Of a DNA stretch of 45,794 nucleotides, positions 7,822-16,690 are shown piece by piece. Positions within the stretch are counted from its first letter, which is position 1. Each line of letters starts with the position of its first letter. Source of the DNA: Symbiodinium natans (Eukaryota > Sar > Dinophyceae > Suessiales > Symbiodiniaceae); NCBI GenBank assembly GCA_905221605.1, contig CAJNDS010002067.1, positions 480,501-526,294 of the forward strand, given 5' to 3'. A program made the position numbers and the translations under genes. The notes under the pieces were generated by a model. It saw only the letters and a list, made by a program, of their open reading frames with translations, ran no database searches and was not told where the DNA came from.

Positions 7822-9008
7822 GATTCTATCTTTGTGAGGTTTCGCGTGGAGAAAGGCCAGGAAGTAGCCGAACGGTTCAGTCCCGACCCAAGATCTTCTT
7901 GGGCTTTTGAGCGGTTAGTAGGCTTTAGGGCTTCCTCTCTCAGATCAGCCAGAGACAAGGACTGGGGACTCCGTGACCCTGCACAGGCGCCCGAAAAGTA
8001 TCGCGGCGTCCCGTCCCGGGCAGCCTTTGCTGTCATTCGTGGCGATGATTCTGTGCAGACCATGGGCCACGCCTTGGCAGGTGGAGACAGCAGCGGCGTC
8101 GAGGGCCTCACGAATGTGCAACACATCCAAGCTTCTGCCTACGCATTTGCTGCAATCCGTAGCGACAGATCTGTCATAGCTTGGGGTAATCCATCTTACG
8201 GCGGCGACTGCAGCCGGGTTCAGCACAAGCTCAACGACGTGAAATTCTTGCAGGCTACCGAAAGTGCATTTGCTGCCGTTCGGGGAGATGGGAGCGTCGT
8301 GTCCTGGGGCAACCCAAGAGAAGGTGGGGACAGCAGAAGAGTACAGCAGTTGCTCACAGACGTCTGTGAGATCCAGTCAAACTTGACAGCGTTCGCAGCG
8401 ATCAGGAAAGATGGGCGTGTTGTGGCTTGGGGCGATCCGGAATTTGGTGGTGATAGCCGCTCCGTTGAGGGCAAGCTGATAAACGTCGCAAAGATCCAGG
8501 CAACCGATATTGCTTTTGCTGCCGTCCTCCAGGATGGATCCGTCGTCTCCTGGGGATCGGAATGTGACGATAGCTCTGTGAAGGCCAAGCTAGTGGACAT
8601 TCAACAAATCCAGGCCAATCAAAATTGCTTTTCTGCCATCAATACTGCCGGGACTGTTGTTGGTTGGGGCCCAGCCGAGCCTGACGGCAGTGCGAATGCA
8701 GAGTGGTGGTTTGATGAGGCTCCGCTTGCGCATGTCCGTCAACTCCAGGCAAACACAGACGGATTCGCTGCCCTCACAAGAGATGGGTCTGTAGCAACTT
8801 GGGGGAACCCCGACTTCAGCGGCCTTGATTCAGATGTAGCAGGTTTGCGCAATGTTCGTTGCATCCAAGCTACGATGGGTTGTTCCAATCTTCACAGAGA
8901 TGATGGCGCGTTCGCTGCCATTCTTGACAATGGAAGAGTTGCGACTTGGGGCAGCGGACTTGTCGGAGGAGACAGCAGTGGGGTCCAAGAGCAGCTCGTG
9001 CAAGTCCA
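7822..9008 (+). CDS. RCC1/HERC-like protein (gene B), main propeller exon
   Basis: Encodes at least eight tandem units of about 50 residues with the pattern AFAAI..DGSVV.WGNP..GGDS..V...L..V..IQA. Clear examples are AFAAVRGDGSVVSWGNP and AFAAVLQDGSVVSWG. This is the dinoflagellate version of the RCC1 repeat, which folds as a beta-propeller blade; known RCC1 proteins bind chromatin, GTPases or ubiquitin machinery, but the partner here is unknown. The frame is open from 7822, but its first possible start is GTG; the first in-frame ATG (8062) falls inside the first blade, so the 5' part is probably spliced on, for instance at the CACAG ending at 7986. The reading frame stops at 9025, but the blade consensus is restored if the exon ends at 9008 with a GC donor and continues at 9126 (V-Q-K-IQAT). 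Codon use is GC-rich and normal for a live gene; no internal stop. Confidence 0.9.
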
Positions 9009-9087
9009 GCCGCTACAGCCTACTTAGAAAGGTTGTCAAGTTCCATTGCTACAAGATCTTCTAGAACCATTCCAGCCCACCTGTGGG

Positions 9088-9116
9088 TTTAGGGTTTAGG
9101 GTTTAGGGTTTAGAGG
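9088..9116. repeat. TTTAGGG array inside a gene B intron
   Basis: Four heptamers within the proposed GC-AG intron 9009-9125, between two exons that encode parts of the same propeller blade. Confidence 0.95.
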
Positions 9117-9125
9117 GGGTTGTAG

Positions 9126-9208
9126 GAAGATCCAAGCTACCTCGGGAGCGTTTGCGGCCATCCGCGGCGATGGGTCGGTTGTAACCTGGGGCCACCCGCA
9201 CTCGGGCG
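9126..9208 (+). CDS. RCC1/HERC-like protein (gene B), propeller exon
   Basis: After the acceptor GGTTGTAG the frame reads KIQATSGAFAAIRGDGSVVT then WGHPHSGG, one more blade. Phase 2 in; phase 1 out at G|GTGGCT. Joining to 9438 gives WGHPHSGGDTSKVQ, exactly the family pattern WGNP..GGDSS.VQ. This is strong evidence for both junctions. Confidence 0.75.
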
Positions 9209-9237
9209 GTGGCTTGGCAGCAGCCCCGCAGATAAAG

Positions 9238-9290
9238 GGGTTTAGGGTTTAGGGTTTAGGATCTAGGGTTTAGGGTTCAGGATCTAGGTA
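9238..9290. repeat. TTTAGGG array with TCTAGG variants
   Basis: Seven units in the proposed intron 9209-9437. Confidence 0.9.
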
Positions 9291-9294
9291 GCCC

Positions 9295-9398
9295 AGTGGT
9301 ACCCTTTCGCCCTTTTTTGGTTCTAGGTCCCCTCCAACAGAAACCAACAACAAACAAGGGTACCCTTACTAAGATATGCTTACTGGGCTACCAGGAGT
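9295..9398. repeat. Interspersed element, family E copy
   Basis: GTGGTACCCTTTCGCCC on the left, and CAAGGGTACCCTTACTAAG then CTTACTGGGCTACC on the right. It lies in an intron of gene B. Confidence 0.6.
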
Positions 9399-9437
9399 AC
9401 ATCTTGTGTTTGGGGCTGGGAGACTTGGACCACCAAG

Positions 9438-9700
9438 GTGATACAAGCAAGGTTCAAGCGCTCCGTACGCACCGCGTGAAGCATATCCAAGCAGCGCTGC
9501 ATTGCTTTGCTGCTATCCTCGATGACGACGCGGAAAGCGTGGTTACGTGGGGAACCTTCGATCCTGAGCTGGAGGGAGAAGAGGAGGAGGAAGAAGAGGA
9601 GGAAGAAGAACAGGAAGAAGAGGAGGAAGACGAGGAGGAAGAAGAAGAGGAGGAGGATTTTCTTGTTTTCGCACCGAGGAAGGCGCTGCGAACGCACTGA
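9438..9700 (+). CDS. RCC1/HERC-like protein (gene B), last visible exon with acidic tail
   Basis: Starts after CCACCAAG in phase 1 and reads DTSKVQALRTHRVKHIQAAL, then CFAAILDDDAESVVTWG, a further blade. It is followed by about 40 residues that are nearly all Glu and a short end to TGA at 9698. Acidic tails of this kind are common in chromatin-binding proteins; here the function is unknown. In the third frame, just after the Glu run, the sequence reads KTFATDCAGGYTWGS, which looks like a decayed blade. An indel in the GAA/GAG repeat may therefore have cut the protein short, or another exon follows. Confidence 0.75.
9590..9656. repeat. GAG/GAA coding microsatellite
   Basis: Imperfect GAGGAA trinucleotide repeat inside the exon, encoding the Glu run. 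The opposite-strand Ser-rich and Leu/Phe-rich ORFs are shadows of it. Confidence 0.95.
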
Positions 9701-10440
9701 AAACGTTTGCCACAGACTGTGCAGGCGGTTACACGTGGGGGTCTAGGGTTTAGGGCAGCTATTTCTAAGAAGCGTTCAACATACCCCGAGGGCATACCCC
9801 TCAAAAGAAAGTAGGGGGAATGGTAAAATCCTCCCTTAGACTCCCTTTATATTATACTTTATACTTTCATAGGTTAAGGGGTATGGGTTTGGGGTATGGT
9901 GGCTTTACTCAAAACTCATTTTGGGTGCTGAAAACCCTCCATATCAGATGCTATGGAGAGAGGATGGCTAGGGAATTCTGGAAGCAGTAGCCTCTTCAGT
10001 GTCAGGGCCTGCGGGGGTCGAGGGCTTTTGGTGCAGTTTTGGATTTTCAGGGTTTTCGAGTTTAAGGGCTTGAGGGTTTGGGGGCTTTAAGGGCTGCAAG
10101 GGCTTTAAGGGCGTCCAGGGCTTCAAGGGCTTCAAGGGCTTTTAAGGGCTCAGGTTTCGGGCTTCGGCGTCCCCAAGCCAGGAAGAACACCGTGCATTGG
10201 GTGGCACAGCTGGCGGCAGGCCAGCTTGCGCAAAGGACTAACTTCAAGCCCTCAGCCCTAAACTCAACCTCTTGAACCCAAAAACCCAAACACTTAAACC
10301 ATTGTAGCTAACTTCCAAGACTCAAACCCCCAAAGCTCCTAGACACCAAACTGTAGACTCAAGACCTTGGGTTTAGGGTTTAGGGTGCAGGGCTAAACCG
10401 CCCAAACCCTTGACCCTAACCAGAAAACCTTTGCCCCCTT
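9701..10440. other. Repeat-poor stretch without supported gene
   Basis: Contains GGGCTT(C/T)AAGGGCTT-type repeats (10040-10150), which explain the Ala/Leu/Lys- and Ser/Arg-rich ORFs there, and degenerate telomere words at 10255-10430. No exon could be supported. Confidence 0.4.
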
Positions 10441-10521
10441 CTACTAACAGTCCTTAATAGGTATTATAATAGGGGTACTATAATCCCTATTCAGGACTGT
10501 TAGTACTTGGGGGAACATCCC
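10441..10521. repeat. MITE-like element, family A copy
   Basis: CTACTAACAGTCCTTAATAG on the left and TATTCAGGACTGTTAGTACT then GGGGGAACATCCCC on the right, with core ATTATAATAGGGGTACTATAA; near-perfect foldback of about 25 bp arms. Confidence 0.8.
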
Positions 10522-10680
10522 CAAACCCTAAACCCTAAACCTTAACCCTAAACCCTAAACCCTAAACCCTAAACCCTAAACCCTAAACCCTAAACCCTAA
10601 ACCCTGAACCCTAAACCCGAAACCCTAAACCCCGAACCCTGAACCCTAAACCCTAAACTTTGAACCCCCAAGACCCTCAG
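10522..10680. repeat. CCCTAAA array
   Basis: About 20 units with CCCTGAA and CCCGAAA variants, abutting the exon-like island at 10681. Confidence 0.95.
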
Positions 10681-10751
10681 CCCCGAAGGCGCGCAACAGG
10701 CAATTGAGGAGGCCGGCGAGGAGAGTGAGGACTGGGGGGTTCGGGCTTTCC
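10681..10751 (+). CDS. Exon-like island, acidic
   Basis: After AGACCCTCAG it reads PEGAQQAIEEAGEESEDWGV in phase 2 and leaves in phase 1 at GTTAGGG. Not joined to any model. Confidence 0.4.
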
Positions 10752-11155
10752 GTTAGGGTTTGGGCTGTAGGGTATAGTGTTTAGGGCTAGGGTTTAGGGC
10801 TCGGGTTTAGGGTTTTAGGGTTTTGTAGGGTGTTGGAGTTTGGGGGTTTGGGTTGAGGATTTGGGGTGCAGGGCTTGGGGTTTAGGGGGTTTAAAGGGGG
10901 GGGGTTAGGGGTCCAGAGGCTTGAGGGTTTTTAGGGCTCACGTTTTGGAAGTTCAACATGGGGTTTTGGGGTCTAGAAGCTCTAGACCTTAGAAGAAGTG
11001 GGCATTTCGGGTTTAGGGTTTAGGGTTTAGGGTTCAGGGTTTAGGGGTTTGAGGGGGCCGAGGGGTTTGGGGGGTTAGACTTGGGGTTCAGGGGTTCGGG
11101 TGTTTTTGGCCCAAACCCTAAACCCGAAACCCGAAACCCTAAACCCTAAACCCTC
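10752..11155. repeat. Degenerate TTTAGGG blocks, then CCCTAAA
   Basis: TTTAGGG, TTTGGGG and related words to about 11100, with a cleaner block at 11007-11046, then CCCTAAA words at 11113-11155. Confidence 0.85.
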
Positions 11156-11189
11156 TCTTACTCTGTATATTTAAACCCTAATGGGCTTC

Positions 11190-11440
11190 GTCGGCATGTG
11201 GTTTTTTTCTGGGCCCTAAACCCTGACCCCCTTCGTCGGCAAATGGCTTTTTTCATCCGGGGGGGCCCTAAAGCCTGACCCCCTTCGTCGGCAAATGTTT
11301 TTTTTTGTTTTTTTTCCACCCGGGGGGGCCCTAAACCCTGACCCCCTTCGTCGGCAAATGGTTTGTTTCCACCCGGGGGGGCCCTAAACCCTGACCCCCT
11401 TCGTCGGCAAATGTTTTTTTTCAACCCGGGGGTGCCCTAA
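11190..11440. repeat. Tandem repeat of about 55-65 bp
   Basis: Four to five copies of CCCTAAACCCTGACCCCC, TTCGTCGGCAAATG, a T-run, and CACCCGGGGGGG. The minus-strand ORF over it is a repeat translation. Confidence 0.92.
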
Positions 11441-11654
11441 ACGGCTCTTAGGGTTTGGGGCACAGGGTTTAGGGCTGTAGGGTTTGGGGCATAGGGTTTA
11501 TTCCTGGGGTTCCCCCTTGTGAAGCTCCTAAACCATAGGGTTTAGGGGTTAAGGCCCGAGGATTTGGGGCATATGGTTTAGGGGTCTATTGTGGGCCTGA
11601 GATCTCGGGTTTTGGGCCAACTGGACTTTGAGCTTTAAGCCCATAGGGAAAGTA

Positions 11655-11775
11655 TTGAGTGAACTTTATATTTTCTCAATGTTATGGGTTTCTTGGGTGG
11701 GTGGGTGGTTTTTTTTTCCAACGCTTGACAAGCTGCTTGACTAGTGAATGCTTGGACTTGAGATGCTGAACCTTA
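11655..11775. repeat. Second copy of the segment at 2928-3040
   Basis: CTTGACTAGTGAATGCTTGG and ACTTGAGATGCTGAACC as in the first copy, again followed by CCCTAAA words. Confidence 0.7.
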
Positions 11776-11899
11776 AACCCTAAACCCTACCGAACCGAAG
11801 CCCGAAGCCGGAGGAAGAGCCCACCGCCTCGGCTCGTCCAGGCCTGCCCATGTGGGGGGTGGGGGCGGGGGCGCTTGTGGGGAGGCGGCTTTAGGTTTG

Positions 11900-11971
11900 G
11901 GTAGGGTTTAGGGTTTAGGGTTTCAGGGTTTAGGGTTTAGGGTTTAGGGTTTAGGGTTTAGGGTTTAGGGT
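11900..11971. repeat. TTTAGGG array
   Basis: About ten units, one TTTCAGGG. Confidence 0.95.
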
Positions 11972-11984
11972 GTGTCAGGGGAGG

Positions 11985-12021
11985 GCGCGCGCTCGGGTGT
12001 GAAACACCCCGGGCCGCGCGC
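11985..12021. other. Strong GC-rich stem-loop
   Basis: GCGCGCG (11985-11991) pairs with CGCGCGC (12015-12021), and GGGTGT (11995-12000) with ACACCC (12004-12009) around a GAA loop. Directly downstream of an array. Confidence 0.75.
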
Positions 12022-12129
12022 TCGCGTTGCCCGTCAACCCACCCCGGCCACCCAAACTATACTCTATTAGGGTTTAGGGTTTATGGAATTTACTTTCTTG
12101 TGCTCTGATGCTTGCTTTGATGTTTTTAA

Positions 12130-12960
12130 AGTTGCGCTGTTAGGGTTTAAGCTGGGGTTGGGGGTAGCCTCGGCCCTTTTCGGGCCTTCGGCGTGTCAGG
12201 GCCCGTAGAGGCCCTTATTTATTTGAAGGTCAGGGAAACCCTTTGTGTCTGCTCCTGGATTCCCCTTCTTTAAGGGCCTCAATTAAGCATCGATTTCTCT
12301 ACCAAAAAATCGCATTTTTCATTGCGGGTACGGGCATCCTGGGGACCCCCTTCTTTTAGGGGGCCTTTTGAAGCCTTTTGAAGCATTTTGGTGGCTCTTG
12401 GGGTCTCTCGGGGCCTTGTTCGGACCTTCGGCGTTGCAGAGGTTTTATTCATTTAAAGGTCAGGGAACCTATTAATGAGTTTTTCGCCAATGAGTATTTC
12501 AATCGCTAGGGTTTAAGCTCGGGTTCGGGGTAGCCTCGGCCCTTTTCGGGCCTTCGGCAAGTTAGGGCCCGTAGAGACCCTTATTTGCTTGAAGGCCTTC
12601 GCAGGGTTTTGCGGTGGTTTAAGCTGGGGTTCGGGGTAGCCTCGGCCCTTTTCGGGCCTTCGGCACGTTAGGGCCCGTAGAGGCCCTTATTTACTTGAAG
12701 GCCGTTGTAGGGTTTTGCGGTGTTAGGGTTTAGGTTGGGGTTCGGGGTAGCCTCGGTCCTTTTCGGGCCTTCGGCACGTCAGGGCCCGTAGAGGTCCTTG
12801 CTGATTTGGGGGGAGCCATCGATTTCAGTACTAAAAAAGAACATTTTTCGTTGCGGGCAGGGGTGCCTAAACCATCGTTTTCAATATTCAAAAATCGCAT
12901 TTTTCATTGTGGGCACGGACAAATCTTGTGGTCCCCCTTCTTTTAGTGGGCCTTTTGAAG
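12130..12960. repeat. Dispersed/tandem repeats of about 90 bp and about 50 bp
   Basis: Four copies (12140, 12505, 12617, 12722) of a unit with GGGGTAGCCTCGGCCCTTTT, CGGGCCTTCGGC and AGGGCCCGTAGAG. Three copies (12290, 12817, 12873) of a second unit with CATCGATTTC and CATTTTTC(A/G)TTG(C/T)GGG. No gene supported. Confidence 0.9.
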
Positions 12961-13009
12961 CTTTTGAAGCTTTTTGGTCGCTCTTCGCGCCTCTTGGGGG
13001 CTTGCTGGG

Positions 13010-13280
13010 CGTGCGATTCCCTGCAAAGGGGCCCTTGTTTGCGGGGGGCCCTTGGCCTGGGTCCCGGGGCCCCCTTGTGGCCCGGGGGGCCCTTGGCCCG
13101 GGAGGCCCTTGGCCCGGAGGGCCGAAAAGCCCCAACGACCCTTAGCGCGGGTTGAGACCCGGGCCCTTGGCCCGGTTGGCCTGGCCCCCTTGCCTGGCTC
13201 GGCGGGTTGGCCTGGGCCCCCATGGCCCGGAGGCCCTTGGCCCCGGGGGCCCTTGGCCCGGGGGACCCTCGGGAGGGGGG
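13010..13280. repeat. GGGCCCTTGGCCCGG low-complexity tract
   Basis: Short-period repetition of GGCCCTTGGCCCGG words. All six frames are open over it (Gly/Pro-rich), which explains the overlapping long ORFs; none is supported. Confidence 0.9.
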
Positions 13281-13379
13281 CGCGAAAATCTGAAAAGCCC
13301 CCAAAATCAGGAAATTGAGCAACCAGTGAACCCAAAACCCTGAATCGACCTCCAGAGGCAAAGGGTTACGATTTGGGGT

Positions 13380-13592
13380 TATACTTTAGCTACGCTAAAG
13401 GTGGTCTGGGTGGCGGCCATCCCTTAGCCGAGTACTGACGTTGTCGTAAAAAAGGCCGATGTCCGTTGGCCTGTCCAGGACAGACGGTGAGGCTTAACCC
13501 TCACCTTTCCGTTTCTCTTTTCGCTTGGGCGCTCGGGCTGTAAGGCCCTCGGCCGAGCGTTCAGGGTCTGTCGCTCGACGGAAGCGACCCCT
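13380..13592. ncRNA. Candidate structured RNA: cluster of stem-loops
   Basis: Consecutive perfect hairpins: TTTAGC/GCTAAA (13385-13399), CCGT/ACGG enclosing the palindrome CTGTCC-A-GGACAG (13463-13487), GGTGAGG/CCTCACC with a 6-nt loop (13486-13505), CGCTCGG/CCGAGCG (13530-13559) and GTCGCT/AGCGAC with a 7-nt loop (13570-13588). I do not recognise a known RNA family and see no tRNA or 5S rRNA pattern. The strand is undetermined. Confidence 0.35.
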
Positions 13593-13595
13593 CAC

Positions 13596-14035
13596 TTAGT
13601 TTAGGGTTCAGGGTTTAGGGTTTAGGGTTTAGGGTTTGGGGTTTGGGGTTTAGGGTTTCATGGGGCATCTCCTTCATCGAGTTTGGGGGGAGGTGGTACA
13701 GGCATTAGGGTTTACCATACAAAGGAAACGATCCACCCTTATGAGGGACCTTAGGGGTTATTTAAGGTTTGTAGGGGTTATATGCGGGGAATAAGAGTAA
13801 GGGTTCAGGGTTCAGGGTTCAGGGTTTAGGGTTTAGGGTTTAGGGTTTAGGGTTTAGGGTTTAGGGTTTAGGCCTTTACTATACTTCGTGGCAGCTTCGT
13901 TTCGGTCTCTCAGGTTTCTCAGCAGCAAGCCAGGCTTGCGGTGCAGGGATGGGCCGAGGGGATTTTTTTAGGGTTTAGGGTTTAGGGTTTAGGGTTTAGG
14001 GTTTAAAGTTTAGGGTTTAGGGTTTAGGTTTTAGG
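13596..14035. repeat. Three TTTAGGG arrays
   Basis: Arrays at 13598-13660, 13800-13872 and 13966-14035, separated by unique DNA without a supported exon. Confidence 0.93.
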
Positions 14036-14039
14036 ATCA

Positions 14040-14383
14040 CTGCTCTGAACCTTCCAACGCCCTAAGCCCCTCAACCCCAAGCCCTAAAGCTCACACCCCC
14101 GTAAGCCCTGAACCCAGAGCTCTGATCCCCAAATCCACAAAACCTAAGAGGTTTACTTGAAGGCTTGTGGGAGGCTTTCAGGGTACTTCTGGGAGGCTTT
14201 CAGGGTACTTCTAAGGAGGCTCAGCAGTAGCAGAAGCAAGGGTTGTAACCACAGTTGCCTGATTTAGACGAACCCTTGAAGCACCAGACCCCCGAAACCT
14301 GCCCAAAGCCCTTAAACCCTGAAACCCCAAGGCCCAACAAAGCCCCAAAGACCCAAAGCCCCCAAGCCCCGAAGCCCCGAGCC
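14040..14383. other. Unique DNA, degenerate telomere words
   Basis: Contains a direct repeat GGAGGCTTTCAGGGTACTTC (14171-14211, two copies). No gene supported. Confidence 0.4.
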
Positions 14384-14830
14384 CTAACCCTAAACCCTAA
14401 ACCCTAAACCCTAAACCCTAAACCCTAAACCCTAAACCCTAAACCCTAAACCCTAAACCCTAAACCCTAAACCTAAACCCTAAACCCTAAACCCTAAACC
14501 CTAAACCCTAAACCCTAAACCCTAAACCCTAAACCCTAAACCCAAACCCCAAACCCCCTAACCGCTCGGCCGGAGGCCTCCTGAAGCGAGCGGTAACGAA
14601 GCACCTCATGGTGCGCCCACCCGCATGTCTTTGTCAGCAGCTGAAGCCCCAAACCCTAGGTTTACCCCTAAACCCTAAACCCGAAACCCTAAACCTTAAA
14701 CCCTAAACCCTAAACCCTAAGCCCTAAACCCTGAACCCTGAACCCTAAACCCTAAACCCTACACCCTAAACCCTTAGCCCTTAACCGTAAACCCTAAACC
14801 CTAACCCCCTGAAGCCTAAACCCTAATGTC
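14384..14830. repeat. Two CCCTAAA arrays
   Basis: 14384-14560 (about 24 units) and 14645-14830 (degenerate). The 85-bp island between them holds a hairpin, CGCTCG...CGAGCG, around GGAGGCCTCC, followed by a possible GTAACG donor. Confidence 0.95.
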
Positions 14831-14985
14831 AGACGCAGACGTTGACAAACGACTTAGAACAAGCGGAGCCCTTACAAACTCCTCGTTTGTGTGACGACCT
14901 GTCTATGACATAGAGTACGCTGACGACGCTCTCATAACTCCTGCTACTAGAGCATGGAGAGGAAATGCTGAAGGCTATACGGGGT
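14826..14985 (+). pseudogene. Possible reverse-transcriptase remnant
   Basis: One frame reads VYDIEYADDALITPATRAW (about 14896-14952), with the YADD box of non-LTR reverse transcriptases. An adjacent frame just upstream reads SDADVDKRLRTSGAL, like a motif that normally lies downstream of YADD in dinoflagellate LINEs. Order and frames do not fit an intact element, so this is at best a scrambled fossil. Confidence 0.25.
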
Positions 14986-15059
14986 TTCCTACATTCGGGA
15001 TACCTTGTTGGGTCCTTAGTATAAAGGAATCCTACTACTTGGGGGTCTCAGTTGCGGGT

Positions 15060-15112
15060 CCCTAAACCCTAAACCCTAAACCCTAAATCCTAAACCCTAA
15101 ACCCTAAACCTA
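15060..15112. repeat. CCCTAAA array
   Basis: Seven units, one CCTAAAT. Confidence 0.95.
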
Positions 15113-15134
15113 TTTGTGTAAACCTCCATACAAG

Positions 15135-15217
15135 TTGAAGCTTCACTATACGGCCTCATCAAAAACATGGAGAAAACCGAACTTTTGATGGACCGAACCG
15201 CCGAGCCACCCATATAG
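15135..15217 (+). CDS. Exon-like island ending in a stop
   Basis: After CATACAAG the frame reads EASLYGLIKNMEKTELLMDR then TAEPPI and TAG, immediately before a TTTAGGG array. Could be a last exon. Product unknown. Confidence 0.35.
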
Positions 15218-15297
15218 GGTTTAGGGTTTAGGTTTAGGGTTTAGGGTTTAGGGTTTAGGGTTTAGGGTTTAGGGTGTAGGGTTTAGGGTGTAGGGTT
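15214..15297. repeat. TTTAGGG array
   Basis: Twelve units with TGTAGGG variants. Confidence 0.95.
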
Positions 15298-15326
15298 TTG
15301 TGGATGGCATTCCGACGCACGGAGTA

Positions 15327-15430
15327 GGCCCTTATTTCACTTTTTAGGTTTGGGGTTCCCTTATGTTCCCCTTGAAACCAAAAAAGGTACCCTTTTATTC
15401 CTAGGTTACTCCTGGGTCTAGAAGGAACCG
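15327..15430. repeat. Interspersed element, family E copy
   Basis: GAAACCAAAAAAGGTACCC, TTTTATTCCTAGGTTACTCC and GGGTCTAGAAGG, as in the copies at 4800 and 9295. Confidence 0.6.
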
Positions 15431-15837
15431 AGGTCTGCTGGCAAGCACCAACAACAACAGCCATTGACGCTCGCAAATCCCAGGCGTACATGTCGCGCGC
15501 GAAACTTCAGCATTTGTGGCGTCGCAAGGAAAGTACGCATGTTATACACCTCAGGCCCAAAACCACCCAAAGCCCGAAGCCTAAACGCTAAGCACCCAAA
15601 ACCCGAAGCCCTAAACCCTAAACACCCGAAACCCTAAGCCCCAAACTCCAAAGAACCGAAACCAACAATTCAAAGCCCAAAGCTGAAGCCTTATCTAGAC
15701 AGTTTAGGGTTAAGGGATTAGGGTTCAGGGTTCAGAGTTTGGGGTTTAAGCGCGTCGAGGTAGCCTGAGAGAATCGTGATGTTCACATCTGGGATTGACG
15801 CTTTGTGCCTGAAGGAGGTCCTCGCAGATGTGCGCAG

Positions 15838-15970
15838 AACCCTAAACCCTAAACCCTAGACCCTGGACCCTCGACCCTAAACCCTAAACCCTAAACTCTA
15901 AACCCTGAACCCTGAACCCTAAACCCTAAACCCTAAACCCCAAATCCTAAACCCTAAACCCTAAACACCC
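15838..15970. repeat. CCCTAAA array
   Basis: About 18 units with some substitutions. Confidence 0.95.
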
Positions 15971-15988
15971 TGACCACTCCGTTGCCAG

Positions 15989-16056
15989 GACGACCGCGTC
16001 CTTTTCGAGGATGTGGAGGGAGATCTGGCTATGCGCCTGGATCTGCTTCTACCGAA
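15989..16056 (+). CDS. Exon-like island (gene D, 5' region)
   Basis: After CGTTGCCAG it reads DDRVLFEDVEGDLAMRLDLL then LPKK and runs into a G-run (16057-16092). Strongly protein-like; its right end is obscured by the homopolymer. Confidence 0.5.
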
Positions 16057-16103
16057 AAAGGGGGGGGGAGGGGGGAGGGGGGGGGGGGGGAGTTGTGGTT
16101 CAG

Positions 16104-16152
16104 GGCTCCACGCTTTCTGTCCCCAAAGCTTGCGATGCCAGCATCGCTCCGA
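16104..16152 (+). CDS. Exon-like island with GTAAACCC donor
   Basis: After GTGGTTCAG it reads GSTLSVPKACDASIAP (phase 0 in, 1 out). The donor GTAAACCCTAAA is made by a CCCTAAA-oriented array, showing that either array orientation can supply a GT. Confidence 0.4.
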
Positions 16153-16370
16153 GTAAACCCTAAACCCTAAACCCTAAACCCAACCCCTAAACCCTAAACC
16201 CTAAAAACTAAACCCTAAACCCTAAACCCTAAACCCTAAACCCTAAACCCTAAACCCTAAACCCTAAACCCTAAACCCTAAACCCTAAACCCTAAACCCT
16301 AAACCCTAAACCCTAAACCCTAAACCCTAAACCCTAAACCCTAAAACCCTAAAACCCTAAACCCTTAATG
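16153..16370. repeat. CCCTAAA array
   Basis: About 30 units, some CCCTAAAA. Confidence 0.97.
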
Positions 16371-16431
16371 TCGTTCTACCCCCTGAACTCGAAACCCCTT
16401 AAAGCCCCAAACGAGCTTTCCTCGAACTGAG

Positions 16432-16490
16432 GTCGTGAAGCTGACTGCTCATCCAAAAGAGTTCCGCGAGATCTTAGGCGCCCGGTGTAG
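16432..16490 (+). CDS. Gene D exon-like island
   Basis: Acceptor CGAACTGAG, frame VVKLTAHPKEFREILGARC, donor GTATGG. Phase 0 in, 2 out. Confidence 0.5.
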
Positions 16491-16540
16491 GTATGGGGCT
16501 TGGGGGAGTTGAGGGTTTAGGGTTTAGGGTTTAGGGTTAA

Positions 16541-16690
16541 GGCTCTGGTTTCTTCAAGGGGCTTTAAAGGGGCTTTAAGGGGGCTTTATAAGGGCTTTGT
16601 AGGGGCTTGAAGGGGCTTTATAAGGGCTTTAAGGGGCTTTGAGGGGCTTAAGGGGCTTTAAGGGGCTTTAAGGGCCTCTAAGGAGCTTTC
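16541..16690. repeat. GGGGCTTTAA repeats
   Basis: Irregular repetition of AGGGGCTTTAAGGGGCTT words after a short TTTAGGG array (16508-16540). Confidence 0.85.

Noticed and set aside
7834-7836. GTG at 7834 as the start codon of the RCC1-like protein
   Set aside because: A nuclear eukaryotic gene would rarely start at GTG; the leader exons at 5216 and 5892 show that the real start is upstream.
9380-9804. Minus-strand Leu/Phe-rich and Ser-rich ORFs
   Set aside because: Shadows of the Glu-coding repeat of gene B.
11190-11440. CRISPR-like spaced repeats
   Set aside because: The units are tandem and adjacent with no distinct spacers, and the genome is eukaryotic.
12880-13361. Overlapping Gly/Pro/Ala-rich ORFs on both strands
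   Set aside because: All frames are open because of the GGCCCTTGGCCCGG low-complexity tract; collagen-like appearance is compositional.
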